Positions 24,252 through 37,400 of a DNA stretch of 64,000 nt are shown here, one piece after another. The notes below the pieces were generated by a model. The model saw nothing but the letters and a program-made list of their open reading frames with translations. It did no database searches and was not told the origin of the DNA. Position numbers and translations under genes: made by a program. The stretch comes from Harmonia axyridis (Eukaryota; Arthropoda; Insecta; Coleoptera; Coccinellidae), in the NCBI RefSeq assembly GCF_914767665.1, contig NC_059505.1:37693506-37757505 (forward strand), written 5' to 3'. Each line of letters begins with the position of its first letter. The first letter of the stretch is position 1.

Positions 24252-25682
24252 TGTGCACATCTAAACTATGTTACATTTGCAAATGATAATTCGAATAGTT
24301 TTATCTAAGGTGCAACTTTATTCCCGATTTTTTTCTCGAAAGCACGACTTCGAAAAGTGAACAACAAAATAGGTTAAAACTATTACGAAAACATAGAATG
24401 TAAGATGCGATTTAGTGACAGCGGACACAGATTCAATGACAAGATTCACCATAGAACAAATATATGATTAATTATAAGGCGGTAAATAAAACCTAATTTA
24501 AAATAAACTTGTAATACATCAATTATTCTCATTCTGTTGATTGATGAATAATGTTGATTAGGTTCCATCAGAAATTACAACTAATACTTGTCATATGGAG
24601 CAAGCTCCTACTTCGTTGCAAATGTGGTTGTTCCAAAGTTTGAATATCTGTTAAGAAAATTTATAAATGAAAGCGAAAGAACAACCAAGTCAAGATTAGT
24701 GAAAGATGAAACTAAAGTGATATTATAATTGCACGTCAACAATGTGACATGCAAAAGTTGAGTTGGAGTTTCATTCTTCAAATGATCAATAAGATATTTT
24801 TATTTTCCTAAAAGACGTTTTACAATTCTTATTAGATTGCAAAACAAATTTATTCATTTTAATTGGACAATAATAATCTTATTTGTATTATTTAACTCAA
24901 TTTTTTAATTGGGATTACACTTACACAGTTGGGTAAAAGAACTATTTTCATGTCAATAAATTGACATGTACATTTTTTTCTAAGGCAAAAACTCTCTAAC
25001 CAATGCAATTAGGAAAAAATATTATATTTCAAATTTATTTTCTGATAATAACTTTTCAGTTTTCAGAATGGCCAAGTTACTAGAATTTCTGAAATGAAGA
25101 AGTTCAATTAACAATAAATAATTATTTCTTTTGAACTGAACTTGAATAATTGTTATATCAAATAATTTATTAAATTTGGAGAAAAGTAGATGTCTACAAA
25201 TATTAGTTTGTGAACCCATTAGATTTTGTTTCAGATTTTAGAAAAATATCAATTTGATATTGGCCAAACTTCCTTTTTTCAACATAGGAGGCGCTATATA
25301 ATGGAAATACCATTTATGTATAGGATGAAGAAAGTTAGAAGGGATCTCATCAATTTTTTTTAAATGAAAGTCAACAATTAATGCAAAATAAATTATTATT
25401 TGAAATAACTTCAAATGCTAATATACATGAATTCAATTACAAAATATATTAAGTTATAAATAATTACATAATAAAATGAAGAAAAAAAAATGTATTTGAA
25501 GCAAAAGTTTTATCACATTTCAAGTTATCTTTAATAAATTTCATTTTAATTGATGTACGAATACATCCACAATTGATTTAAATTTTCCTAAATTTATGCA
25601 TGCATGAAATTTTTTCAAATGGACATTTGAATTATAATTAAATTTCTTCGGTAATTAATGAAAACTTTCTTTTTTAGAGTTT
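24252..25682. other. S6k promoter side and COX10 3' region
   Basis: This 1.4-kb AT-rich spacer separates the S6k start codon from the COX10 stop codon, both on the minus strand. It must hold the S6k 5' UTR and promoter and the COX10 3' UTR. No coding sequence or clear repeat was seen. Confidence 0.5.
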
Positions 25683-27154
25683 TTATTGTTCTAACGAAAC
25701 ATTATTTTCATTGTCCTCAGTTTCACTCTTTTCTAGGAAAAACCACTCCTTTTTATTGATCAAAAACAGAAACATCACTAGTGGTAGGTGTAGAAGGGAA
25801 TACCTAAACAGTTTTCGAGATGTAGAACTTGACGAGTCTTTGTAAAATTTATAAGCTGCAAAAAAACGACATACATGAAAAATATCATTATAATAGTATA
25901 AGCATTCAAAATCAGAACAAACTTACCTAAATAAATAAAATAGGCATTTAGAGGAGTAGATTCCAAAAGGAACCACCAATTTGTTGTATCTAAAATAGGT
26001 GCTAGGACACATAAACCTTGAAGTGCCAAGGTATGTCTTAGTGTTACTCTTTTACATAAACCTGGATCGGTAACAGCCATCATTCTGTAACCTGCTCTAG
26101 AATAATCAGGTCTAAGGTTCCACGATAAAGCATTGAAATGTGGAAATTGCCAACTATAAAGAAGGGCTGCCATGAGCCAGGCCCCTGGTCCCAGGGAATC
26201 AGCACAAGCTGCCCAACCCATCAACGGTGGAATAGAACCGACTGGAAAAAATAAAATAATTTCCGATAAGAAAGTATTTCCACAATAACTTCACACACTG
26301 ATTGAAATTAAAATTTTATTTACCTACGGATCCCACCCATGTGTTTAAAATACTGATTCTCTTCATCGGAGTGTAAACGGCAGTGTACAAAAGTAAATTT
26401 GAAAATCCTAGAGCAGCTGTGAGACCATTCACACCGAAATAAAGGATGCTGATCCCACTTATACTTGCGACTGTAGCAAATCCCATCGAATGGAGTGGCC
26501 TGACATATTATTGAATAAGAAATTTATAGAAACAGTATAAAGTTAATAATTACGTTATTTTTCCAGAAACTATTACTCTATTTTTTGTCCTAGACATTTG
26601 TGCATCGAAAGGAGTTTCATGGAATTGATTTACTGCATTTGCTGCAGACGATAACAATCCTGTACCTGCTATACACAAGCCGAAAGTAGCCCAGTCAAAG
26701 GGAGCAGGAGCTACTGCATACCCTGCCATTGAGGTAACTACCACCAAGGCTGTAAGAAAAAATTACACTGAAATTTATCGATGTAAAGGTAACTATATCA
26801 ATTAAAATATGTATTACTTGTGAGTTTTATTTTGGATAACTTCAGGTACTGTTGGAGCAAACTTGATTCTTCCGTTGAGGGAGTAGGTTTCCACAAGGGT
26901 CTAGATTTGTTTTTTGATAATCCATCTTCACAGTCAACTGGTACATCAACTGCAGCAGTGGCTGATTTTTGTTTGGCGTTTTCAACTTTGTATGCTTTGG
27001 GAATTCCGATATTTGCATGTTTCTACGAAAAAAATATTATTATTTATCAATATGTAATCAGGGTGAAAGTAACGTGACTCACCTGACATAAATACTTAAG
27101 AACGTTTTGTCTTAAATGTGAAGAATTGAAGTGGCTTAATAATAGTTTGGACAT
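25683..27154 (-). CDS. COX10: Protoheme IX farnesyltransferase (haem O synthase)
   Basis: Six exons: 27154-27083, 27022-26818, 26749-26554, 26499-26324, 26241-25927 and 25855-25683, all phases consistent (378 residues; human COX10 443). A weakly conserved, Lys-rich N-terminus serves as mitochondrial leader. The UbiA-family core follows: LVVVTSMAGYAVAPAPFDW, then the prenyl-diphosphate binding segment NQFHETPFDAQMSRTKNR with both catalytic-site arginines, YTPMKRISILNTWVG, and YSWQFPHFNALSW containing the conserved histidine. It has the several hydrophobic helices of the family. The enzyme farnesylates haem B to haem O in the inner membrane, the first step to haem A for cytochrome c oxidase. 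The stop codon overlaps an AATAAA (CAATAAAA), so 3' processing may use that or a later signal. Confidence 0.95.
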
Positions 27155-29990
27155 TATAATCTAGGTAGGTACATACGGTCAATAAAGCTAAATGAAATGT
27201 TCTATTAAATCTATGTCATTTTGAGAAAGTGAATTTGTGGAACTGCTTACAAGCAATAGTTAATTGTATAGTTTTCGAAGAAAAGAATTTGTGTATCTTA
27301 GGTTACATCATTTTCAACTACGGCTACGAGGGGGCTACGAAAAATTTCGTTTCATAAATTTCGTGTGATCCTCCCTTAACGATCATAGCTTGGACTACTC
27401 TACCATAGGTGGCGATAAAGTACAACCGTTCATGCATATGGTGGATGCGCTTATTTTCAGAACTTTCACTAGATGAAATGAGTAGTAAACTCGTAATACT
27501 AAAGAATAAAATTATTTCTATAAGATTTAATGGATTGATAGGTGTCTAGTTCTTGAGAATTTTGGATGGATCTGAATTACAAAGGAATGATGTATTTTCA
27601 CTGAAAAATTATTCGGTAAGTAGGCTTTGAACACCACTGAATACAGATCATTGAGGGTGTTTGTAAGTGATACGAGCATAGTTAAGCATTCCTTATACTA
27701 TGATACGAGATAAGAGGTCTGTTCAATGGAGTAGGGGCTTTATGGAATTTTTATGAACTGTAGAATAGTCAACTTTCGATGATTGGATGCTATAATAAAA
27801 TTAAATTTGACACGGAAATAAATGCCGAAAATTATGATTTGATGTCCAGTGGCGTATCCGAAGAATTATTTTGGAGAAGTTCGGTTATATTTATTGAGAA
27901 GTATATAAAAGATAGTGACTGACAAAAAATGAACTTAGATTTGAAGATGTACCATTTCAAAAAAATTGAGTGAAATGGAGGTTATTTCATTATTATTTCC
28001 ACATAGATCGGAATAATATTCTAATTCTACATCTTCAAAGGATGCTTAGGAAAGCCGGCATAAAAAGTTGAACATAAGTAAGTACCTCTAGATCATATAA
28101 GGATCGAGTACCTATTTGCATTGGCGTAACTAGAGGGTTTTCACCCACACTTTGAAAAATCAAAACCTTTCAATTCTTTTTTATTTTTTTTTGTGATTGT
28201 TACTTACATTTTCTATATTTATTCTAATCAATATTTTTGTCTCCAATAACCTTCCCCGTCGTTACGCATATGTCTATTTATACTTAATAAGTAGGTATAA
28301 ATTCTACATATTCAGTAAACTTATAGAGTTATTCATAACACTTCACTCAATAATTCTATCCAGCAAAAACTAATATCTTCTCAAAAATTGGACTTCATTA
28401 GAATTTTTTTCTTTCACATTCAAACAGCTTTTTATGTTTATTTCTGCAGCCGATCCAATAATCCAATATCCTAATATTGACTCTTCATGGTTTTACGTTT
28501 TTCAAGATTGTCAAGATAGGCAATGAAGAATTTACCTTGCACTTTTCAAAATACGAATGCCCTAACCTTGACAGCTGATGTTTGAGAGTTCGGTTGCTTT
28601 GGACGGCTTTCTTTCTTATATCAAGCCATTGCTTTGTTTTCACAATATTTTTCCATATAAAAACCGTGTTTTATAATTTTTGCCTCTGGATGAATCAACA
28701 TTTCTATTTTCTTGAAGTTTTCGACCTTTAGATCGTTTCAGCATAAGCTGGTAGTTCTGCTGCTTAGAAATGTAACCGAATTCGCTTCACACTGCATTTG
28801 TCTCCTGCGTTAGTCAGTGACGTACGTTTCCCTTTGTAACGAATAGTGAATACCTATTATGACGATAATCATTGAAACTTCTTGAAATTGCACTCCCCTC
28901 GATGAGTTCACGAGTCGTCACTGTTGAATGAACACAATCCAACAACCATATTGAAAAATTCAGAAAGGTTAGACATATTCACCCCTTAACATGTATCAGA
29001 ATTTCATTATTGCAATGAGTACATCCAAAAGCGGCAAAATTCCAAAAGAGTTTTTGAAATTTCAAAACTTACGTCCAAGTTTATATATACCTAATTTATA
29101 TTTCAAAATTGATAGCTGTACCTATATACTTCTTGGGCCTAACAAAGAAAAACAACATTTAAATCGATAAAAGGGTTGTAAACCGGCGTTGTAACAAACA
29201 AACAGTTCAAATCTCATTGATAAGAATAAACAATTTCGAAAAAATCCCGTAGAAGTTTCATGTTGTTCCCTTTATCTCGCAACTCCCCTGTATTGCCCTC
29301 GTGTCCAATAAGCTAACAACTGGCCTGGTAGGGATTACCGGTATTAAACAACACAAGATATCATGATAGGATTACTCCGCCTTGATGCCAATGAAACATG
29401 ACTGGGGGCTGGCCACGCCCCCGAAGTAGGGGAAGTGGGGAAGATTTCCTAGGTGACAGAAAGTGATGAACGAGATGCGATGCGAAGCATAGTGTAAAAG
29501 AGGAGGGCGTTATGTGTGATAATTTGGCGGAGAAGTGGAGAAGTTTCAGCAATTTACATTATTGATGTCAGAAAAGATTTATTTTGAATTAGGGGGATAA
29601 TTGAACATTAAACGTTTTATTATTTTGTCACGATTTCTATTATTTTGTGCCGGAAATGATATCAATCGATAAGATTAATGACATATTCGTCTTGAAATTC
29701 TATTCTTTTTGTCCGGTCGGGCTTAGGTGCGATAACTCTGGAACGGAGAGACCTAGAAACTTTAAATTTTCAGGATGGCTCTCGGATTCTGCATGAAGAA
29801 ATAATGACAGTTTGCTTCATTACTAGAAGTGTTGAAGTTTTTCTCAAAAACTGATTATTTTTTGCACTGAAAGCAGTTGAGATGTTTAAATGAAATTTGG
29901 TTGGTTCCAAGAGGTAGTTATTGCGCATTTATTGACATGCTATTAAGAATTTTATGATTATCATTGGCGCGCATAAAGGTGTAATCATCT
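27155..29990. other. COX10 upstream region, no gene seen
   Basis: COX10 promoter should lie just upstream of 27154. Beyond it I see unique AT-rich sequence, small repeat-like starts (CAGTGGCGTATC at 27848, TTGGCGTAACTAGAGG at 28122), and a G/C-richer patch at 29370-29500 with no convincing exon. Confidence 0.4.
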
Positions 29991-29997
29991 CTCTTTT

Positions 29998-30175
29998 GAA
30001 AGAAAAAATGATACGCTACTGAGCTATTTCAAGTTTAAAATCAATTTTGAATTCCTCCTCCAATTTGTGACAAAAAAATCTTTGATGCATACCTTCTTTG
30101 TCAAAATTGAACGAGCAATTAATCGATGATTTTCAGTTTGAAATATCTCACTAGCGTATCATTTTTTTTATGCAC
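29998..30175. repeat. Inverted repeat hairpin
   Basis: Arms at about 30005-30045 and 30128-30170 are inverted copies sharing ATGATACGCTA and TATTTCAA. They lie immediately before the first hAT copy. Probably a short foldback or MITE end. Confidence 0.6.
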
Positions 30176-31013
30176 TATTCTGGCTTGATTTTCAAGCTAT
30201 TTGGCTTGAGCTTGACTTGATTTCAAGCCAAACCCAAGTCAAGTAGTAGATTTTTTATCTCAAGTCAAGTATTTATTCATCAAGTAGGTTCCTACTTGAA
30301 TCATATCCAGCTACTTGATTTTCAGCAGTTATATTGTGTAGTGTCACATCAATAAAAATTATGAAATGAGAAGGAATCTTGCAGAAAACACTGTTATTTA
30401 TTAAACTTATTCTTTAAAAGAACCGAAAATATAAACTTTTTTGAAATAGAAACATAAATTAAATCACTACAAATCATAACAAAATATAAAATAATGAAAA
30501 TAAAGTTTCTTATATTAGTATTGAGAAACCTTCAAGCTTCATTTGATTTTATAATTCTCCATCCAGGATCTAAGACACACGAGGCATCTCATAGATTTGT
30601 CGCCTCAACTATTGCGGTTTTTTGTAACTGTAAGAGCAGCTCTGGAAAATTGTCTTTCAACAGGAACTGAAGAATCTGGCGTTGAAAGAAATCCTTGGCC
30701 ATTTTGGCTAAGTTTGAAAAGATATTTCTTAAACTACCAAAATCTACCAATAGATTTCATAGAAATGTGAGAAAACTTCTAATTAAGTCACACTGGCGAA
30801 TGCTTCAGTCTCTCGGCGCTCGAGGAATCCCCTTATTTAGTCTAAGCGCGCACGAGATTGCAGAAATATAGCTCAAGTTATATCAAGTAGCTTGATATCA
30901 AGTCAAGCAATAAATATCTAAAATCAAGTCAAGCTCAAGTATGTAATTTTTTACGAGCTTGATTTTCAAGTCAAGTAATTAGTTAAAATGTCTATTTGGC
31001 TTGATGAATCCCT
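30176..31013 (-). mobile_element. Degenerate hAT element, copy 1
   Basis: Both ends are built of subterminal CAAGTCAAG/CTTGACTTG repeats, and the right end reads TTGGCTTGATGAATCCCTA. On the minus strand, about 30715-30550 encodes a broken hAT dimerisation tail (SSVPVERQFSRAALTVTK, then a stop, then LRSWMENY). That is the C-terminal signature of hAT transposases; the rest is lost. Copy 2 lies about 0.9 kb downstream. Confidence 0.75.
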
Positions 31014-31944
31014 AAATCGGATCTATAGCATTACAAGCGATGTTTACTCTTTGTTATACACACGTAGGTATTCAAGTTCAATTCAACATTGAATTTGATT
31101 TTCATAATATTATCATTAAGTTAGCTCTAAGTAATTAAAATTTTTATGATCATTATTATGCAACTGACAATGTTCACTATAGATAAACTTTGTCCATATT
31201 TTTTTCTAACGTGCCTCATCATCTTACCTATAGGTACTGTCACAAGCCACCACTGAGAAAAAGTAATAAAATTGAAATTGTAAGTTTCACGTTAAAAGTA
31301 GATACCAAATTTATATTTTCGCGAAATACCCATAAATTTTTTATTTATTCTTTCTGTTCGATATATTACAAAAATTTGAATATTTGCAAATTTTATTGCT
31401 TCTATTTGCCCTCTCCTGCACCTCCCCTTAAACAGATCACGAGCATCCACTGCCTATACTATTATCGTATTATCAAAATTAATAAACTAAAATATACTCT
31501 CATACACAACTTTCTTTCCACCAAATTAATAACATCCTTTGTAAATATACCATATGTCATCCTAAATATATTTTTATACACAGCCTTCATCCCTAATATC
31601 TCTTAATACATGCGTTAAATCCAAGTCCATATACACAGTACACACCCTATACAGATCCAGCGTCCAATAAAATACATCGGATCAAAATCGCATATAGAAG
31701 AATGTATTAAAAGACCCCCCATTTAAATTTTGACAAAGACCTCTGTCATTATGGTTATACGTTGGACCGTCCAAAGGGACGTTTAGGCCTAATTTGCACC
31801 CCTCGTTTTCATTCTCGTGACACATACGATAATATGACGCAAATCCGAGCTTTGTCGTTTTTCTCCTGGATGCTGATATACGGGGTGGGTCGAAAAAAAC
31901 GCGACGTGGAAATGTTATTCGGTTCGATGTAGAATCTTCTGGGT

Positions 31945-33119
31945 AGGGATTCACGGCTTGGCTTGATTTTCAAGCTACTTCGCTTGAGCTTGACTTGTTA
32001 TCTAGTCAAGCGCAAGTCAAGTAGTAGTTTTTCAATCACAAGTCAAATTGAGTATTTATTTATCAAGTAATATAATAACAAAATGATGAAATGAGAAGGA
32101 ACATTGCCAAAAATAGTAATTTACGTAACAAGTCCGGAAAATAGGTTTTTTTTTGGACGAATAGACAAAAAAACCAAAAAAACCATTTTCGGGCGTGTTG
32201 CGTACAATATTTTTTCGGCAACCAAGTAAAATAACACTATCGCTGCTGCTTTTCATATTTTATTGCGCGATTGCGATCAAAAAACACGAAAATTTTTGAC
32301 AACTAATTTCATATGAACTGTCAGCCGGTTATCTCGGTTGCTATGAAGTATGAATTCTATGATTCTTTTCCGGCCTAGTTCGGGAAGTACGTACTTTCCG
32401 GACTAGGACGGGAAATGCTACTTTCTCAGAGAAAAAGCTTCCGGGAAGTGCTCACTTCCCGGACGGTTGCCGAAAAAAATTTCTATTTATTGAACTTATT
32501 GTATAAAAGAACCGAAAATATCAACTTTTTTGGAATAGAAAAATAAATAAAATCATCATAAATCATAACAAAATAAAAAATTAAGTTTCTTGATATTGAG
32601 AAACCTCCAGGCTTTCTTTGCTTTCATAATTTTTCATCCAGGATCTGAGACACATGAGGGATCTTATAGATTGGTCGCCTAACCTATTGCTGGTTTTTGT
32701 AACTGTAAGAGCAGCTCTGGAAAATTGTCTATCAACAGGAGCTGAAGATGCTGGCGTTGATAAAAAATCCTTGGCCCTTTTTGGCCAAGTATGGAAAGAT
32801 ATTTCTGAAACTACCAAAATCTACAAATAGATTTCATAGAAATGTGAGAAAACTACTAATAAAGTCACACTGGCGAATGCTTCAGTCTTTAGACCTTCGA
32901 GGAATCCCCTTATTTAGTCTAAGCGTGCACGAGATTGCAGAAAATATGCTGTGCGACACGTGCATATCAAGCTCAAGTAATATCAAGAAGCTTGAAATCA
33001 AGTCAAGCAATAAATATCTAAAATTAAGTCAAGCCAAGTTCAAGTATGTAATTTTTCACGAGCTTGATTGTCAAGAATAGTTGGTTGAAATGTCAAACTA
33101 CTTGGCTTGATGAATCCCT
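31945..33119 (-). mobile_element. Degenerate hAT element, copy 2, with nested insertion
   Basis: The termini TAGGGATTCA (31945) and TGAATCCCTA (33109) form inverted ends, followed inward by CAAGTCAAG-type subterminal repeats. On the minus strand 32817-32581 encodes TPASSAPVDRQFSRAALTV, then LRSWMKNYESK, a hAT C-terminal dimerisation domain. The interior aligns with copy 1 except for a ~390-bp insertion. No clean 8-bp target duplication was found. Confidence 0.8.
32098..32490. mobile_element. Insertion nested in hAT copy 2
   Basis: Copy 1 runs directly from GAGAAGGAATCTTGC to the TTATTAAACTTATT segment. Copy 2 instead has about 390 bp here, starting near GCCAAAAATAGTAATTTACG and ending CGGTTGCCGAAAAAAATTTC. 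It holds short inverted motifs around CACTTCCCGG and AGTACGTACTTTCCGG. No protein is encoded. Confidence 0.5.
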
Positions 33120-33840
33120 ATAATCCCTGATTCAGCATCGGCTGTCTTTTTATTTTCAAAAAAAAATTTTTGATTGGAGGCAACCATTTTCTGTAGTAGG
33201 TTTGAAATTATTCTTGTCAATAACTTCCTACCATTCATGTTTCCCGTTTAACTATTTATTTTTCAATTTGATTCTTTGTTTAAGCCTTTCAAACCCATGA
33301 TTCTAAATATAGAAATATCAAACCTACCATACCAATTTTGAGTTATCATTTCTCTATTAGGGAACCTTAAGTTAAGAAGAACCACTAACCACTCAAGGAA
33401 AACCACATAGTTCACGTTTTGGATTGTTAGAAACACTAAAATATAATAAAAAAAATGCATTCGTCCAAAGCCATTGTGAAATTCGGTAAAAAAATCGATT
33501 GATCCTCATATAGTTCGACTGCAGGATGAAAACATTCCGGAAGGCAGAAAATTCAGGAATCGTTAAGAAAATCATTCTCCGAAAGTATTCGATATTTTCC
33601 CAACGTCGAAAAAAAAACGACCGAAAAACCTTTGAAGATTTGAAGAAATATTATAGATATTTAGAATCATAAAATTGAAAAATTTTATATAATATTTGAA
33701 TTCTTTCATGAAATTGATAGTTATTCGTTGTTTTGTAGTATTTATCAAGAAAGTAATAGAAAACTACCTACATGTTTCCTAATATTCAGACATTTACAGA
33801 CATAAATAGATGTTCCTCTTTGTAATACTTTTGTAAATTG

Positions 33841-33880
33841 AGAAAATAAAGTCATTATTATAATAATGACTTTATTTTCT
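33841..33880. repeat. Perfect 40-bp palindrome
   Basis: AGAAAATAAAGTCATTATTA is followed immediately by its exact reverse complement with no spacer. It includes an AATAAA on both strands. It lies about 600 bp upstream of the goosecoid start codon. Confidence 0.9.
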
Positions 33881-33959
33881 AATATAATAATAATTATTTT
33901 TATTAGTATATATAATATACACTAATAAAAACGTATATCCCCAAATAAAAGTTTCACGC

Positions 33960-34476
33960 CTCAACAATTCCATAAAACCTAAACATTTCCCCCCTTTGCC
34001 CTTTCATTATCGAAAACAACAAACCAAGAAGAACAGAGCAAGAATCTATCCCACAAACGGCTGTCTACTCTCCCCACCGTCCCCATACACAATCGAAAAC
34101 CCCTCAATTCCCCTATCGCGATCAGATTTCCTCCGTGACAGCTCTATTTAGCAGTATTTGTACCGTTTAACTCCCGAAATCCGCCCTTGTTCAAGTTCAC
34201 GACGTCCGCACGATGAACGGACTGGTGGGGAGACCCTCTGCTCGCCCTCCGGCCAATCGCGAAGCCGAGGGGCGTGGCTCCGCGTTCCACCGCTCCAGTA
34301 CAACGGTCGAGGCGATATTGTTGATCTATCTGCTCGTGTGATCGTCGGTATGGTGAGAGTGTGCTAGCGCGTTCGCCCGAGTGACTTTAGAAACGGCGAA
34401 ACTGGCTACGGTCAAGCGGGAGAGTGACCAGGACTGGGACGAGACCAGCGGTAGGGAGTTCGGGGAGGACTTTAAG
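33960..34476 (+). promoter_or_regulatory. Putative goosecoid promoter and 5' leader
   Basis: Composition shifts from AT-rich to GC-rich about 500 bp before the first ATG with good context. There is a pyrimidine-rich stretch (33990-34140), then a GC-rich leader with several CpGs. No TATA box was placed with confidence; the region is called from position and composition. Confidence 0.4.
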
Positions 34477-37400
34477 ATGGTGGAGACGACGACTCGTCAA
34501 CCTGGTGTGTCCAGAGGCGGCGGGAATTTTTTTGGTGGCTCCGGACACGGGTTTATGGGTGGTATGTTTTTGGGTGATGACTTTCGGCCGGCGTTCAAGA
34601 ATGGGATGACAGAGGCGGCGACTGCTGGGGGTAGTGGAGGTTCGTTGTTTACTATAGACAGTATTTTGGCGCCGACTAGGCCGAAGCCGGCGGCTGTTTC
34701 ATCGCAACAGCAGAGGCCGGTGTTCCAGCATCCTGGGTTCAATTTGGGGCATATTGGAGGGTTTGGTGCTGCTTCGGCGGATTTCTTAGGTGAGTGGTTG
34801 TCTTTTAGTGTTTTTGTGAGATTAAATTGTTTAGTTTGAGAGTAAGATGAGAAGAGAGAATATAAAAAAGTAACGCATCTTTTGAAGCTTGGTGCTAATG
34901 ATAAAAAAGGGGTAGATATGGCACCGTCGATGCCATACCACTTTGCACCAAGCCCAAGACTGATTGAATGACGTGGTATAGTTACTACACTGTATTATAC
35001 TGTAGTATAAAGAATTCCTTATACTATGATTATACCAAAACTGATTATTAAATACAATTTTTATAATTTATAAAAACTGTCTCGTAGAGCTAGTTGTCCG
35101 TTGTGCTTTGTGGTATGTTTCTCAATCATGCATTCCATGATAAGAAAAGCCAACATTAGGATAGTGAACAATTCTTTACCTTTGTCAAAGTTTTCAAATT
35201 CGATGAATTTTTTCACGCCTAATAAGATAGGTATACAGAGGTCCAATATCTTGAACTTGTATAAGTACATACCTATACGAATTGATAAACTGTAAAAACT
35301 GTCTAGTAGAGCTAGTTGACTTTTGTGCTTAGTGGTACGTTCCTGTTTGTTACTGTTTCCCGGAAAATAAGATTTCTGTGGGCGTTAATTTCAAATAAAA
35401 TTTAGGTAATTAGTAGCATCTCATAAAAGTTTCAGCGTTATGAATTTTTGTGTGTTACGGCAGGATTAGAGAATTTTTCAAGCTCCGCCGGATAATATTT
35501 TGTTGGCAAACTATTTCAAGCGTAAACAAATTTCTGTTCAATGAATTGATAAAAGAGGAATTGTAATGAATGGTACAGCCTGAAATAAGTGTGCTGTGAT
35601 TTTACCATTGATTCTGTCACTTCTGTACCTACGATATTATAGCAGAAATGCCGCCACGTCTACGGTTTGTAGCACCATAACCTTTTCACTCGCCTTTTCA
35701 TTAAATTCTCCATGAATAATTTGCACTTTTGTGACTGTATGTCCTCGATAAGATAACTTCGCGAATTCCATCTTCATTTGTATAGGGCCACCTTAAGAAA
35801 CAAAAGGAAAAAGGGATCCATGCCGAGCGAATCGCCAGAATTATCTTAAACAAAATCTAATCAGTTAACACACCAGTATTTTACACATCTTAGTAACGGC
35901 TTAGGATTTACATGTTAAATGTCAAAGGAGGCAGCTTCAAAAGTGACAGCTGCCCAAATAGCGGGCTACTCAAATGAAACATCTTATTGGAAAGTGGGAA
36001 AACCCCATAGAGTAATAAACATAGATACCTATACGCAATTTTCACATGTCCCCAACATGATTAGATTACGTTGGCGAATTGTGATATATTTTTAAATCCA
36101 CAATTTTACTATATCGTTACGAATGTATATTATATTGAATGATTTGAGTGATTCCTGATTGAATATGCAAATTCGAATATTTGGAATCCGATATTTTCCT
36201 AATTATCGAATTTATAGATTATAAGCAGAATATTTATTCTTTTCTGTATCTACCTACCTATCCAAGGTTTGGCAACTATTGCCCTCCTAGTGTCATCCTT
36301 TGTTTCACGTCGTTTGGCTCGCTTGAAGTTTGTTTTCTGAATTTCTGATATATTTAGGTATTCATCTCAATATATTTTGAGTTGATAAGAAACGTTGATT
36401 CACTATGGGACATAAGAAGTACGTTCTTTGTGGAGAAGCTCGCGGATTGAGAGAAATATCGTATCACTGATATGTTTTCATTTCCGCGCGCTTCATGTCA
36501 AATTTGATAGTTCATGTTGGGGACAAAATTTACTCACAGAAAATGACGTATGTTCCCTCTATCTATCTATCTATTTTTATTACTCTGAGGAAAACCCCTT
36601 TATTATCTTTTGTAAGGTCTCTTCACTGTCTGTAAATATTACCGCGTCGTCAGCATATTTCATGTTATTCCGTAAAAACCCCGTTAAAATGTGATCAGAT
36701 ATTATTATTGCCTCAAAATTTAACCCTTCAAACAATCCCAAAGGTCCACTACTAAAAAAAAACCCATCAAAAACGCTCCAAACCCTTCACCCAAAATTAC
36801 CGCGGCCACCCTGTATACTCCCAGGAGAAATTCTCCCCTCCCCTCCCCGAATCCCCTTTTGAAAGAATAAGCTCTTAACCTCTATTCCCGCCAGATTAAA
36901 ATCGTCTTACGTAAAAATCCACAGTGGCCCGATTTTTAAAAGTTACTTTTAGTCAGTTCATGCATACCAAACAAGAAGAGACGCGGTTTGCTGGGGCCGC
37001 TAGGGCGGCAGGACCCGGTGGGAGCCCTGGGGGCGCCCACTAGGAACAATATTATTATTATTTCATAATTTTTCGGAGAGCTGCAGGCCTGGATGATTGA
37101 TTTGTTCTCGAACTTTTTCCAGCGTTTGGAGCTTTGAAAGGGCTGGTTTACGTATATGCAGAGCATGTTTGGGTTTTTGTTTTTTCGTGGTTGGTATACG
37201 TGGGTTGTTGAACTAGACTGGTGGTCGTTGAATGCAGGATTATGGTGAAGAAGTTTTGTTTGGACATCAGAGTAATGAACTTAGATAGAGGGAGCATACG
37301 TCATTTTCAGTTATAGCGAATTTAGTCCTCAACATGAACTATCAAAGGACCCCGCACGTTTAGTATGGGAAATGGCTTTCCGTGAATTTGGCTGAATTTT

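Noticed and set aside
26820..27077. Plus-strand 85-codon open frame
   Set aside because: It lies antisense to COX10 exon 2, whose minus-strand translation, splice sites and homology are clear.
31682..31954. Minus-strand ~90-codon frame beside hAT copy 2
   Set aside because: Contains TTTTTCGACCCACCCCGTATA-like repeat-end sequence and no domain; more likely part of a dispersed repeat.
34158..34367. Open frame just upstream of goosecoid as an upstream gene or longer N-terminus
   Set aside because: It is in a GC-rich leader, has poor start context, and is unlike any goosecoid N-terminus.
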